From NCBI GenBank assembly GCA_963763135.1, contig CAVXNJ010000001.1, forward strand, positions 434,001-498,000: a stretch of 64,000 nucleotides of DNA, in the 5' to 3' direction. The stretch comes from JANMZO01 sp963763135. Lineage in GTDB: Bacteria > Actinomycetota > Acidimicrobiia > Acidimicrobiales > JANYDT01. Shown piece by piece: positions 1-8,467 of this stretch. A program made the position numbers and the translations under genes. Within the stretch, counting starts at the first letter, position 1; every line of letters starts with the position of its first letter. The notes under the pieces were generated by a model. The model had not been told where the DNA came from and did no database searches. It saw nothing but the letters and a program-made list of their open reading frames with translations.

Positions 1-1299
1 TTCGCTGATGCTCGTCAGCAGCGCGATGTCGGCGCGGGCGACAACGCCGTAGGGATCATCCGTTGAGCCGGCGAACACGAACCGTTCGTCCAATCCGAGT
101 TCGGCGTGCAACGCAAAGCATTCATCTGCATACTTAGCATTTTCCGGTGGTATCGGACCGTAATGGATGAACTTCGCGGTCGGATGCGAAACCAGCACAG
201 TGGACGCCGTGCGCAACATGGTCTTGATGTCTTTCAGCGGGTCGATGCGCCCCACCGCAACAATGATCTTGTTGTCGGGAGGGGGTTCGCGACGCGATGG
301 CACGACCACACCGTTGTAGATGGTGGTGATCCGTTCCGCGGCGACACCGAACTCGTTTTCCCACGCGGCATTGGCCTCGGTCACCGGAGAAACCCGATCG
401 GCGTACGCGTACGCGAGCCGCGACAGCCCCCTCGCGACGCGCGAGGCCGTCCATCGCCCCGCAGGGCTGGCGCCGTTTCGGATCGCAGCGAGATACGCCT
501 CGCGGACGTAGATGCCGTGCTCGGTAAGGAGGATCGGCGTACCGTGCAACGCCTTGTGGACCACCGCTGGAATCGCCGCCCACCCGGCCGCGGTCACCAT
601 CAGAAGGTCGGGCGAGTTTTCACCCGCGGGGGTCGCATAGGCCGCGCTACGACCGACCCACCAGAGAAGACGGTAGAGCTCGGTCACTCCGAGCATGTCG
701 AATTGCGGTGCCGCGGTGTAATCGTCGGCGGAGCACTCCGCCAGTTCGTGGAGTGTGGCGACGAAACGATTCCACGCCGAACGACTACGAAACGCTGACC
801 GGATCCGACGCGGGTTGCGACGGCACCACAGCAGCGCCTCGACGAACGCCTCCTGGTCGCTCTCCCAGCCGAGCAGCCCACGAGCGAGCGCGGACGGCAG
901 ATCCACCCCCGGATCGGCTCCGGCAACGCGCTCACGGCTGCGGAACACCCTCGGGAGCACCGGCACGCTGAGGGGAACGTCCTCCGACCACAGGTCGAGG
1001 TGTCCGCACAGGACGGTGTTTCCGGGGATTGGAAACAGAATCTCCCGATGCACACCGCCGGCGGTGATCGGCATGACCTGAAAATCGATGTCGCTCAAGC
1101 CGTTCAGCAATGAATCACACCAGGTGCTCACACCACCGACGATGAAGGGATAGGTCCCTTCGGTGAACATGAGCACGCGGGCTCGACGATCTGACCCCCG
1201 GTCGGGTGGGGCGTCAACGGATTGAGGGCTGTCAGCCGTCCGCTGAACATCACGAGATCCGAAAGCCACGGGCACGGAGTCTACGGCGAAATCAGACAC
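1..1299 (-). CDS. PelF-like GT4 glycosyltransferase, 3' end cut by window edge
   Basis: The reading frame is open from a GTG at 1299 to the left edge (433 residues visible, C-terminus missing). After a 43-residue leader, the conserved PelF-type start TEGTYPFIVGGVS is seen; TEHGIYVREAYL lies at about residues 259-270 and GRIDPLKDIKT at about 346-358, followed by LTSISE at the edge. These are hallmarks of the PelF subfamily, cytoplasmic GT4 enzymes that in Pel systems use UDP-GlcNAc/GalNAc to build an exopolysaccharide. The start is uncertain: the GTG has a poor ribosome site, and an ATG at 1170 would remove conserved residues. No other pel gene is visible, so the polymer need not be Pel. It diverges from the hydrolase gene at 2313. 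Family assignment is firm, substrate is inferred. Confidence 0.85.
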   Translation of the reverse strand, partial: MSDFAVDSVPVAFGSRDVQRTADSPQSVDAPPDRGSDRRARVLMFTEGTYPFIVGGVSTWCDSLLNGLSDIDFQVMPITAGGVHREILFPIPGNTVLCGHLDLWSEDVPLSVPVLPRVFRSRERVAGADPGVDLPSALARGLLGWESDQEAFVEALLWCRRNPRRIRSAFRSRSAWNRFVATLHELAECSADDYTAAPQFDMLGVTELYRLLWWVGRSAAYATPAGENSPDLLMVTAAGWAAIPAVVHKALHGTPILLTEHGIYVREAYLAAIRNGASPAGRWTASRVARGLSRLAYAYADRVSPVTEANAAWENEFGVAAERITTIYNGVVVPSRREPPPDNKIIVAVGRIDPLKDIKTMLRTASTVLVSHPTAKFIHYGPIPPENAKYADECFALHAELGLDERFVFAGSTDDPYGVVARADIALLTSISE

Positions 1300-1459
1300 T
1301 TGACGCGTTGCCACCGCCGCGCCGGCGTGTTATTCCACTGGAGACGCTATAGGTAATGAGCAGCGGTTCACGTTCGGCGCGATCGGTCCAATCTGATCGG
1401 ACGAACGGCGGCTACTCCCGCCGGTTCGATAAGAGCTATGCCGCAAAAAGGGCGAAGGA

Positions 1460-1633
1460 TCAGGCGCTTCGCCGCGAGGCGGCGTGCAGCACATCGGCGA
1501 AACCGACGTTTTCTCCGTCGGCGTGCCACCACTTGGTCTCACAGCGACTGCAGGAATGCAACTTGAGATCACGTTCGTTGACTCGCATGGCGATCGTCAC
1601 GAGTTGAGCAATGTTGCAAAGCGGGCAGGTCAT
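1460..1633 (-). CDS. Small CxxC...CxxC zinc-ribbon protein, 57 aa
   Basis: A 57-residue reading frame starts at ATG 1633, with GAAGGA about six bases upstream as ribosome site. It contains TCPLC near residue 3 and CSRC near residue 28, then KWWHADGENVGF. The two CxxC knuckles spaced by about 21 residues fit a zinc ribbon. It lies between the PelF-like gene (same strand, start at 1299) and a long non-coding stretch. I do not know its function; it might bind nucleic acid or a protein partner. Open frames on the other strand here have no such pattern. Confidence 0.6.
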   Translation of the reverse strand: MTCPLCNIAQLVTIAMRVNERDLKLHSCSRCETKWWHADGENVGFADVLHAASRRSA

Positions 1634-2312
1634 GATGGTCCTTCGAAGCGGTGGTGCGGTGTGTGTGACTGGGCCGTCATGTTGACGGCACTAAGTTCAT
1701 CGGCGCGACCCCCTGCGGACTTGAGCCCCACTTCAGAAGAACGGGCCGAACGACCCGTGCCAACTATGCAAACGAACTACGGCGACGCGATAAACGGCGT
1801 AGGTTTCCTGCCTATTTCGGGTCCCTGGCCTGCGCCGTCAGGGCACCGCAACCCATCGCCTTCCCTCGCCGTGCACAACGCTGTCTCTAGTTATCGGCAT
1901 ACACAGGGAAAATGTGTAGGGAAACTTTCCCGCCGAAGTAGCCCGCCCCAGGGAATTTTCTCCCCTCCGACTGCAAGCCGGAGTCTTGATAGCGGTCCCG
2001 CTCGCGATTCGGCCGGTGGATTGTTCTCGGGGTGCCCGTAAATGCCCGCCGTTGCAGGGCCAGCAGTGCTCCGCGCCAACAGCGACCGCTAACCGAGTTC
2101 ACTTCGCGACGGGACGTTTTTATCTGGCGTGAACGGCGTCAATCAATGAGTCGTACCTTCTGGGGTCTATTCTTTCCCTCCGTATGTTTGTAGCCCGGTC
2201 ACATCGGTCGCGTCACAACATTCCCGTAACACGTGTTTTGTAGTCTCTTCGCTTTCGTGCTCTGACCCCGCCAACACTGCTTGCCGCACCACTCCAAAGG
2301 ACCGTATTTTTC
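1634..2312. other. 679-bp non-coding stretch before the spherulin-4-like gene
   Basis: No convincing gene on either strand. It is richer in A+T than its surroundings between 1880 and 2280. Visible structures are the inverted repeat GGGAAACTTTCCC at 1919-1931 and the perfect palindrome AACACGTGTT at 2228-2237, about 75 bases before the start at 2313, either of which could be an operator. I looked for riboswitch cores (c-di-GMP, cobalamin, ydaO) and could not fit one. Confidence 0.45.
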
Positions 2313-3266
2313 ATGTCTTCTCGCCCCCGGATCATTGCGGCACTCGCGGCCTTCGCCGTCGCATCCTCAACCGTCGTGGCAGGTTCACATACCGCTGCAG
2401 TGGCGCAGAATCGGCCGACCATCTCGCTTGCCGTCCCTGCGTATTTCAACGACGACGCAACGTGGGACCGTGTCTTCAGCACACCGGAAGTCAAATATGT
2501 CGTCGGACATCCCGAAACCCCGGCGGCCGGTAAGCCCTACGTGGCGAACAAGGAATTGGTGGCGCATCTGACGCAGGCCAAGGCCAAGGGGATCACGACG
2601 CTCGTGTACGTCACCGCCGGATACGACAAGGTGGGTTGGGAAGTCGTCGCCGACCGCATCGATTCCGCTCTCGCCGCGTATCCCAATGCCGATGGCGTTT
2701 TCGTCGACGAGATCAACTACAACCAGTGCGACAAATACACATCGCTCAGCAAAGGGGTTGGCGCGGCCAAGGGCATCCGGGCCCGGCAACCCAACAAGCT
2801 GATCGTGCTGAACCCGGGTGCACCGATGCTGAACTGCTACGACGGTCTCGCCGATGGCTATCTGAACCTTGAGCGGGCCCAGGCCGACGTTCCGGCGTGG
2901 GAGGCCAACGTCAACCTCGCGGCGAACGCCCCGTACTACGCCTGGATGTTCACGGAGGCAACCCGTCCGAAGATCTGGCAGATGGTCCACAGCGTTTCCC
3001 CGAGCCAGATCCCCGCAGCGGTCGACGGCGCCCTGAGCCGCAACGCCAGCGTGCTGTTTGTCACGCCCGACGTCATGCCGAACCCCTACGACTCCCTCCC
3101 CGACGACGCCGCATGGAAGGCGCTCACCGATCGGGTCGCCGCTTACAACTCGGGCAAGCTCACCCTGCCGGCGGTAAAGGGTCCGAAATTGACGCCAACC
3201 ACCACAAAGAAGCCGGTGACCACCAAGGTCGTCAAGAAGAAGACCGTCACCACGAAGAAGAAGTAG
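2313..3266 (+). CDS. Secreted spherulin-4-like glycoside hydrolase with Lys-rich tail
   Basis: 317 residues. A signal peptide (about 1-31) ends near VAQ-NRP. The core (about 35-275) begins ISLAVPAYF and has the TIM-barrel features of the spherulin-4 family: LVYVTAGYDK, then DGVFVDEINYNQC with acidic residues at the expected catalytic strand, then LIVLNPGA. Known relatives (Sph3, GH135) cut GalNAc-containing galactosaminogalactan, so hydrolysis of an amino-sugar exopolysaccharide outside the cell is the likely role. The last 25 residues are Thr/Lys rich (TTTKKPVTTKVVKKK then TVTTKKK), suited to bind an anionic wall or capsule. AAAGGACC is about ten bases before the ATG. It faces the PelF-like gene across the gap, which suggests that synthesis and trimming of one polymer are encoded together. 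Confidence 0.75.
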   Translation: MSSRPRIIAALAAFAVASSTVVAGSHTAAVAQNRPTISLAVPAYFNDDATWDRVFSTPEVKYVVGHPETPAAGKPYVANKELVAHLTQAKAKGITTLVYVTAGYDKVGWEVVADRIDSALAAYPNADGVFVDEINYNQCDKYTSLSKGVGAAKGIRARQPNKLIVLNPGAPMLNCYDGLADGYLNLERAQADVPAWEANVNLAANAPYYAWMFTEATRPKIWQMVHSVSPSQIPAAVDGALSRNASVLFVTPDVMPNPYDSLPDDAAWKALTDRVAAYNSGKLTLPAVKGPKLTPTTTKKPVTTKVVKKKTVTTKKK

Positions 3267-3317
3267 AGCGGCAGGTCGCGCGATCCGTAGCGAGCCTTTC
3301 GGCAACGCGAGACCCCA

Positions 3318-4851
3318 TTGAGTTCGCTCGATGCTCGCACGGAACGTCTCCTGGCCAGAGCGGCGTCACACGGTTGGCCGCTCCCACCGGGCGATCGCTC
3401 GTCGTTGACACCGTCGATGGTCGAGTGGCTCACCACCTCGGGACCTCGTGACCCGAGTGGTGTGAGTCGCTATCTGGCGGAAGTGTGGCGAGAGCGAGCC
3501 GATCTCCGGGAGACGTTTCCCGGAGTCCCCTTCGATCGGGTCCAACGCACCGAGTTCCTCGCGTGGGCCGACGCTTTTGCGCTCGCGGAAACCGGTGCCG
3601 ACGCGGCACTGATCCCTCGTTCTGACGTCGCTGCGCTTCGGACCGAATGAGCCCGAAACAACACCGTCCTCGACCGCTCCGTACGACGCAACGGTCGTCG
3701 GGTACCTTCGGGCACAACTCGGGCTCGGGGCATCAGGACGCCGTCTGGTGCGACTGTGTGAAGCCGGTGGAAGCCGGGTGCAGTCGATCCCCTACGACCA
3801 CACCGCCAGCCCATTGACGGTCGAGTGGCCCGATGCCCCGCTCGAGCAATTGCGGCCCACCGACATCACCATGCTCTGTGTGAACGCAGGCGAACTCCCA
3901 CGGCTCGCGAAAGCACTCGGACCTTCGATGCTCGGGTCCACCCACCGGATCGGGTTGTGGTTTTGGGAGCTGGAATCATTGCCCGACTGGCCCGAACTCT
4001 CTGAGGGGTTCCGTCTCGTCGACGAGATCTGGGCCACCACCGAATACGTCGCCGGAGCATTCCGTCGACGAGTCGCCGAACTCGGGATGTCGGTTCCGGT
4101 GAACGTTCTTCCGATGGGACTCGATACGGCCGAGGGTTTCGATGAAACCGGCCGGGAGGCAATCGGGGTACCGCCCGGGTTCGTCGTCGGAAGCGTGTTC
4201 GACTATGCCAGCACGATCGAACGGAAGAACCCGGTCGGAGTCGTGCGGGCGTTCCAGCGCGCGTTTCCGATCCCGTTTGAGCTCGGTTCCGACACCGGCC
4301 CGTGGCTCGTTCTGAAGACGCACGGAAGTTCCGAGTTCGACGATGCACGGAGAGTTGTTCGCCAGGCGATCGGAGACCGCCCCGACATCGTGGTTCTCGA
4401 CCGGAATTTCAGCGAGTCACAACAGCATGCGCTCTACCGAAGCCTTGACGCCTTCATATCGCTGCACCGGTCGGAGGGCTACGGGCTGGGGCCCATGGAA
4501 GCCATGGCCAACGCGGTCCCGACGATCGCCACTGCGTACAGCGGCAACCTCAGCTTCATGAGCGAGGAAAACTCCTGGTTGGTTCCCTGGAGCCCGGGTG
4601 CGGTGCCGGAAGGATGCGGCCACTACCCCGCCGGCGTGATGTGGGCCGAACCAGACACCGACGCCGCCGCTCGGTTCCTTCGAGAGATAGTGCTCCACCA
4701 CAGCTCAGCGGAGGTCAGGGCTCGAGCGGAACGCGGCCGAGATGATGTGCGTGAACTCGTCAGCGGCACTCGGGCGGCCGAGTGGATACAGCGCCGATTT
4801 TCCGACATCCGTCGGACGCGGGTTGAATCCAGTGGTCTGTCGCTCAATTGA
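3318..4851 (+). CDS. Two-part GT4 glycosyltransferase, split by a frame change
   Basis: Two overlapping frames together make one protein. Frame one (TTG 3318 to TGA 3650, 110 aa) holds a helical domain with WLTTSG, SRYLAEVWRERADL and EFLAWADAFALAETG. Frame two is open from 3613 to 4851 but has no start codon before a GTG at 3748, although its upstream part (VVGYLRAQLGLGASGRRLVRL) is clearly protein. It continues as GT4: GLWFWELE, RKNPVGVVRAFQRAFP, SLHRSEGYGLGPMEAMA. The gene at 32488 has the same domain order in one frame. A single extra base between 3613 and 3650 would rejoin them. Either a sequence error or a broken gene; a programmed shift is unlikely. Sugar specificity unknown. Confidence 0.75.
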
Positions 4852-4990
4852 GTGTGGGGGATTGCGAGCCATGGTTCGGGGAGGGCAAGGACGCAGAAGA
4901 CCCCACTGGCTTTACCCCAATAGGGTTGTCGAGGACGCCGCCATCGTCGAAGCTGGCCGCAAGCCACCATACGGAATGGGCGACAGATCA

Positions 4991-5773
4991 CTAGTTCTTG
5001 AGCAGTTCCAGCCCGAGTGCGATCACGGTCGTGAGGTTGAAACCCACGTGAACGAAGATCGCCGGACCGAGCCGTTTCCGCTGAAGGGTCAGCCACGCGC
5101 AGCTCGCACCGACCGCAAACAGCAACGGGAATTGCAGCGGTTGAAGGTGGATAGCCGCAAACCAAAGCGCGCTTACGATCACACCGAGCCGCAACGGCGT
5201 GAACACCGAACCCACCGATTTGAACCGATTCGTGAACAGGCGCTCGAAGCCTTTCGCGACCAGACCGCGATAGAACATCTCCTCGACCAACGGTGCGCCG
5301 ATTCCGACGAACGCCGCGAGAACGAAGAACCCCGGAGTGTTGTTGCGCGCATTGTTGATGAGGTCTTCGGCTGACTGGCCTGCGTCGTCGGCCTTACCGA
5401 ACAACGAGTACACCGCGCCGCCGACAAACTGGAGGCCGACGCCGACGAGCATGTACAACGCGTCTTTCGGCACCACGCGAAATACCGTAAGTTCACGTAT
5501 CGTCTCCGCTCGACGACGAGCGACGATGACGATGGTGGCAACGAGACCGAACCACAGCAACGGGAACTGAACGAGCACCGGCAGCAGACCGGTTTTCAGG
5601 TCTTTGGTCTTCGAATCGTAAAACGCCGCAACGACGACGAGTGATGCCAGAAGAAAGGACACGATCTGCCCGACGGCCGCCCCGGCCACACCGGTTGGTT
5701 TGCTGGAACCGTCGACGCCGGTCACCTCTGCCGTTGCGCCCGGGTCGGTTGGCCCGCGGTTCGCTGCCGTCAT
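4991..5773 (-). CDS. CPBP-family intramembrane glutamic endopeptidase
   Basis: 260 residues, start chosen at ATG 5773 because it sits two bases after the stop of the DUF3499 gene (TGACCATG), typical of coupled genes. Six or more hydrophobic segments are visible. The family motifs are present: APLVEEMFYRGL (EExxxR), ALWFAAIHLQPLQ (FxxxH-like) and HVGFN near the C-terminus. Members of this Abi/Rce1-type family are membrane proteases; the substrate is unknown. An upstream extension of the frame to 6025 overlaps the DUF3499 gene and lacks conserved sequence, so I reject it. Last gene of the unit running from 12398 down. Confidence 0.8.
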   Translation of the reverse strand: MTAANRGPTDPGATAEVTGVDGSSKPTGVAGAAVGQIVSFLLASLVVVAAFYDSKTKDLKTGLLPVLVQFPLLWFGLVATIVIVARRRAETIRELTVFRVVPKDALYMLVGVGLQFVGGAVYSLFGKADDAGQSAEDLINNARNNTPGFFVLAAFVGIGAPLVEEMFYRGLVAKGFERLFTNRFKSVGSVFTPLRLGVIVSALWFAAIHLQPLQFPLLFAVGASCAWLTLQRKRLGPAIFVHVGFNLTTVIALGLELLKN

Positions 5774-5775
5774 GG

Positions 5776-6132
5776 TCAGCCGGTGGAGCGTGACGTGTCG
5801 GTCGGTGCCGGCGCAGCGCCCACCGACCAGTTCTGCAAGTCGGCCGAGCCGACGGCGGAGAGTGGCTGACGGCGCAACGTCCAGCCACGCGGCGGGACCA
5901 GATTCTCCAGATGCGTCCGGCAAAGGTCGTACCAGGCGGGGTGGCGCTCCTCGACGAGTTGCCCGACGAAGACCGTGGCGTTGCCGTAGTCGTAGCTCAT
6001 CGAAACCGAGGCCAGAACAGAGCAACCCGGCTTGGTGCAGCGACGCTCGGAGTTAGCGGCCGCTGCCAGGCGGGTGCTGGTCGGTGTGCGGTATTCGAAT
6101 CGCTCGGCGAGGCGTTGCTCCATGCTCTCCAC
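5776..6132 (-). CDS. DUF3499 family protein
   Basis: 118 residues from GTG 6132; ATG 6123 is an alternative start. CTKPGCSVLASVSMSYDYG then HPAWYDLCRTHLENLVPPRGW match the actinobacterial DUF3499 pattern: paired cysteines (CxxxxC at the start and a single later C in DLC) and the ending PPRGWxLRR. It could bind a metal. In other actinobacteria this family sits near cell-envelope glycosylation genes, in line with the DUF5719 and GT2 genes upstream here. Function unknown. It ends two bases before the CPBP start. Confidence 0.75.
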   Translation of the reverse strand: MESMEQRLAERFEYRTPTSTRLAAAANSERRCTKPGCSVLASVSMSYDYGNATVFVGQLVEERHPAWYDLCRTHLENLVPPRGWTLRRQPLSAVGSADLQNWSVGAAPAPTDTSRSTG

Positions 6133-6193
6133 GGTACCCAGCCGGCATGCGTGATCCGGTGATGGTCAGCACTGCGCGCGAGAATCCGATCGA

Positions 6194-8467
6194 TCAACCG
6201 AGATCGAGCGGGATGGCCATCGACGCCGACGTCGACCCGGTCGCTTTCGTCGGTCGCGGGACGACGACTTTCGGAACCGCCGGGAGCGTTGTCGTCGTGA
6301 CCGACGGGACCGTCGTGGTCGTGACCAGAGATGTCGTCGTGACCAGAGTGGTAGTGGAAGCCAGAGATGTCGTGGTGGCCGAAGTCGTGGTGGAAGCCAG
6401 CGTTGTCGCGGTGGAAGCCAGCGTTGTCGCGGTGGAAGCGGGCGTTGTCGCGGTGGAAGCGGGCGTCGAGGGAGCGACCGATGCGGTGGTGAGCGACACT
6501 GCGGTCGTTGGAGCGGAAACTCCCGTCGACACGGTGTGGTCGCGGCCGCGTCGTCGATGCCGGTGTGGTCGATGCGGTGCAGTCGCCGGCCGCGTCGTCG
6601 ATGCCGGTGTGGTCGATGCCGGTGCAGTCGCCGAGCGTGTGGTCGACGGAACAGACGCTTGCAGGTCGAAGGAGCGGGCGGCATCTACGATCTCGACGCC
6701 GAGGCTGAACGATCGTCCAACACCGGAAAGATGCAGTACGGCGTGTCTGGTTGACCCCAGCGCCGACGTGCTGTCAGCCGACCCCCCTTCATCGACGGTG
6801 CTGCTTACCGTGGTGTCGGCCGACGTGTCGGGCGGCGGCCCGGTGTCGGTTGCTCCGGCGTCTTCGTCGACGCCGGAATCGGCGTCGGGTGACAACAGGA
6901 CGACGCTCTCATCCACGGTCGGAAGAACTGGCTGGTCGGGTCGACCCCCGGCGCTCGAAACCGACGATGCGGTCCGTTCCACGATGATCGGGGCACCCTC
7001 GGTCTCCACCAGCACCGACGATCCTTCGCCAACCGCGGCGTAGTCGCCGATCCGCACGCCCAGGCGGCCACCGGCCGAGAGCAGAACCCGCTGTAGCCCC
7101 GGAATGGCGGACGTCGTCCCGTTGGAAACGATCGACACGGTCACCGCAGCGTCAGTGTCGGTCGGGTTGAGAAACGCCAATCGGTCGTCGCGTTTCGTCG
7201 TCGCCAGGGCGTCGGCCACCAACCATCGACTCGCGATCCGACGGGCACCCATCGTGATGGCCAGACCCGACCGCAGGGAGCTCGTGGCGGTGAGGGTCCG
7301 ACTCACGACCAACGTGGGTTCATCGGTGGCGACCACCACGCTGTAGCCGACGTCAATCGGCACCCGGCTTTCGTCGGCGGTCACGAGCTCGGTTTGGGAG
7401 AGCGCCGGAATGTCGAGATCGAACGGCTCTGATTCCGCGCCGTCGATAAGGAAGTCGACCTGCGCGGTGACGTCTTTGTCGGTCGGGTTGTAGAGCACGT
7501 AGCGCTCTTTGAGTCGATTGGTCGTGCGGCCGTTCGGGAAATACCACGAAGCACCGAGCGACGGCGAACCCACGACGAGGGCCATGCGGCCCGGATCGCC
7601 GTCACGGCGTTGCACCTGCTCCGACACCAGTCGGCCGACCCGGGCCTGCACCGAGGTCGAAACAATGGATCGTCTGCGTACATATGATCCCAGATCGATC
7701 GAGGCGACCGAGTTACGGGCCACGACAAATCCCTGGAGGGCGGCTGGCTGGGCGGGACCCTGGTCGGTCGCAAAACTGAGGTCGACGATCGCGTCTTCGC
7801 CAAACGGATTGAACAGTGAGAGTTCCGATGACGATCCGAGTTCCGTCTCGCCGTCAGCGAAGTACCAACTCGTCGCAGCCGATGACGAGCAGGGTGCGAT
7901 CGAGCTCAACCCGTTCTGCACGATCCGGTGATCGACGGCGATACCGCCGCGATCGAGTTCAACCAGGGCGGCCACATGCTTGGCCACAACCGTCGCGCGG
8001 GCCGAACTGGTGCGCTGCGATTTCGCGGGTACGTCAACTTCAACCGCCTGTCGCTCCCCGCCGTCGCCGTAGAACGTGACCGTTCCCTTGGTTTCCACGT
8101 CGGTCGGGTTGGCAATGGTGATGACGAGGTCGTCTTTGGTGTCGGTCAATGAACCACCGGCACAGAACCACGTCGAAAGCGACGTGGTTGGATCGGTGGC
8201 GACGGGGCCAATCAGGCTGCTCGATGGTTTCGACAGCTCCCGAGTGCTCCGGTGGACGAAACGGTCCACCGCCGCCATGGCGCCTACCGATCCGACGATC
8301 ACCGCAAGGGCGATAACGCGCACCGGCAAGCGGCGACGCCGTGATGCCGGTTCCGGCGCGGGCACCGGCGCGGGCGCCGGATTGGTGATTGTCGGTTCGG
8401 GTCGATCGGCGTGTTCAGCTGACGCTGCTTTCGGCGATGCGGACTCGTCACTTCCCTTTGTCATCAC
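6194..8467 (-). CDS. DUF5719-like membrane-anchored extracellular protein
   Basis: 757 residues. A short cytoplasmic Pro/Ala/Glu-rich start is followed by one membrane segment (VIALAVIVGSVGAMAA, about 52-67), so the rest should lie outside. The outer part repeats a beta-rich unit marked by WYFADG/WYFPNG and (L/I)xNPxxxxAxVxxxF, at least three times. This is the DUF5719 arrangement. The last 170 residues are Thr/Ala/Ser rich and end VVVPRPTKATG..., probably a flexible wall-spanning tail; a basic patch (PHRPHRHRRRGR) within it may mark a local double frame slip. Its start overlaps the GT2 gene stop by 20 bases, indicating co-translation. Function unknown. Confidence 0.7.
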   Translation of the reverse strand: MMTKGSDESASPKAASAEHADRPEPTITNPAPAPVPAPEPASRRRRLPVRVIALAVIVGSVGAMAAVDRFVHRSTRELSKPSSSLIGPVATDPTTSLSTWFCAGGSLTDTKDDLVITIANPTDVETKGTVTFYGDGGERQAVEVDVPAKSQRTSSARATVVAKHVAALVELDRGGIAVDHRIVQNGLSSIAPCSSSAATSWYFADGETELGSSSELSLFNPFGEDAIVDLSFATDQGPAQPAALQGFVVARNSVASIDLGSYVRRRSIVSTSVQARVGRLVSEQVQRRDGDPGRMALVVGSPSLGASWYFPNGRTTNRLKERYVLYNPTDKDVTAQVDFLIDGAESEPFDLDIPALSQTELVTADESRVPIDVGYSVVVATDEPTLVVSRTLTATSSLRSGLAITMGARRIASRWLVADALATTKRDDRLAFLNPTDTDAAVTVSIVSNGTTSAIPGLQRVLLSAGGRLGVRIGDYAAVGEGSSVLVETEGAPIIVERTASSVSSAGGRPDQPVLPTVDESVVLLSPDADSGVDEDAGATDTGPPPDTSADTTVSSTVDEGGSADSTSALGSTRHAVLHLSGVGRSFSLGVEIVDAARSFDLQASVPSTTRSATAPASTTPASTTRPATAPHRPHRHRRRGRDHTVSTGVSAPTTAVSLTTASVAPSTPASTATTPASTATTLASTATTLASTTTSATTTSLASTTTLVTTTSLVTTTTVPSVTTTTLPAVPKVVVPRPTKATGSTSASMAIPLDLG

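Noticed and set aside
1484..2041. 185-residue plus-strand frame in the 1.6-2.3 kb gap
   Set aside because: Low-complexity, overlaps the zinc-ribbon gene on the other strand, has no domain and lacks codon bias of its neighbours.
1640..2300. c-di-GMP, cobalamin or ydaO riboswitch before the hydrolase gene
   Set aside because: Short suggestive pieces exist but conserved cores and pairing could not be laid out on either strand.
3613..3650. Programmed frameshift in the GT4 gene
   Set aside because: No slippery run or stop-adjacent signal typical of +1 shifting, and similar one-base problems recur in unrelated genes.
6084..7043. Val/Ala-rich plus-strand frame VVVEARDVVVAEVVVEA
   Set aside because: It is the complement of the Thr/Ala repeat coding for the DUF5719 tail.
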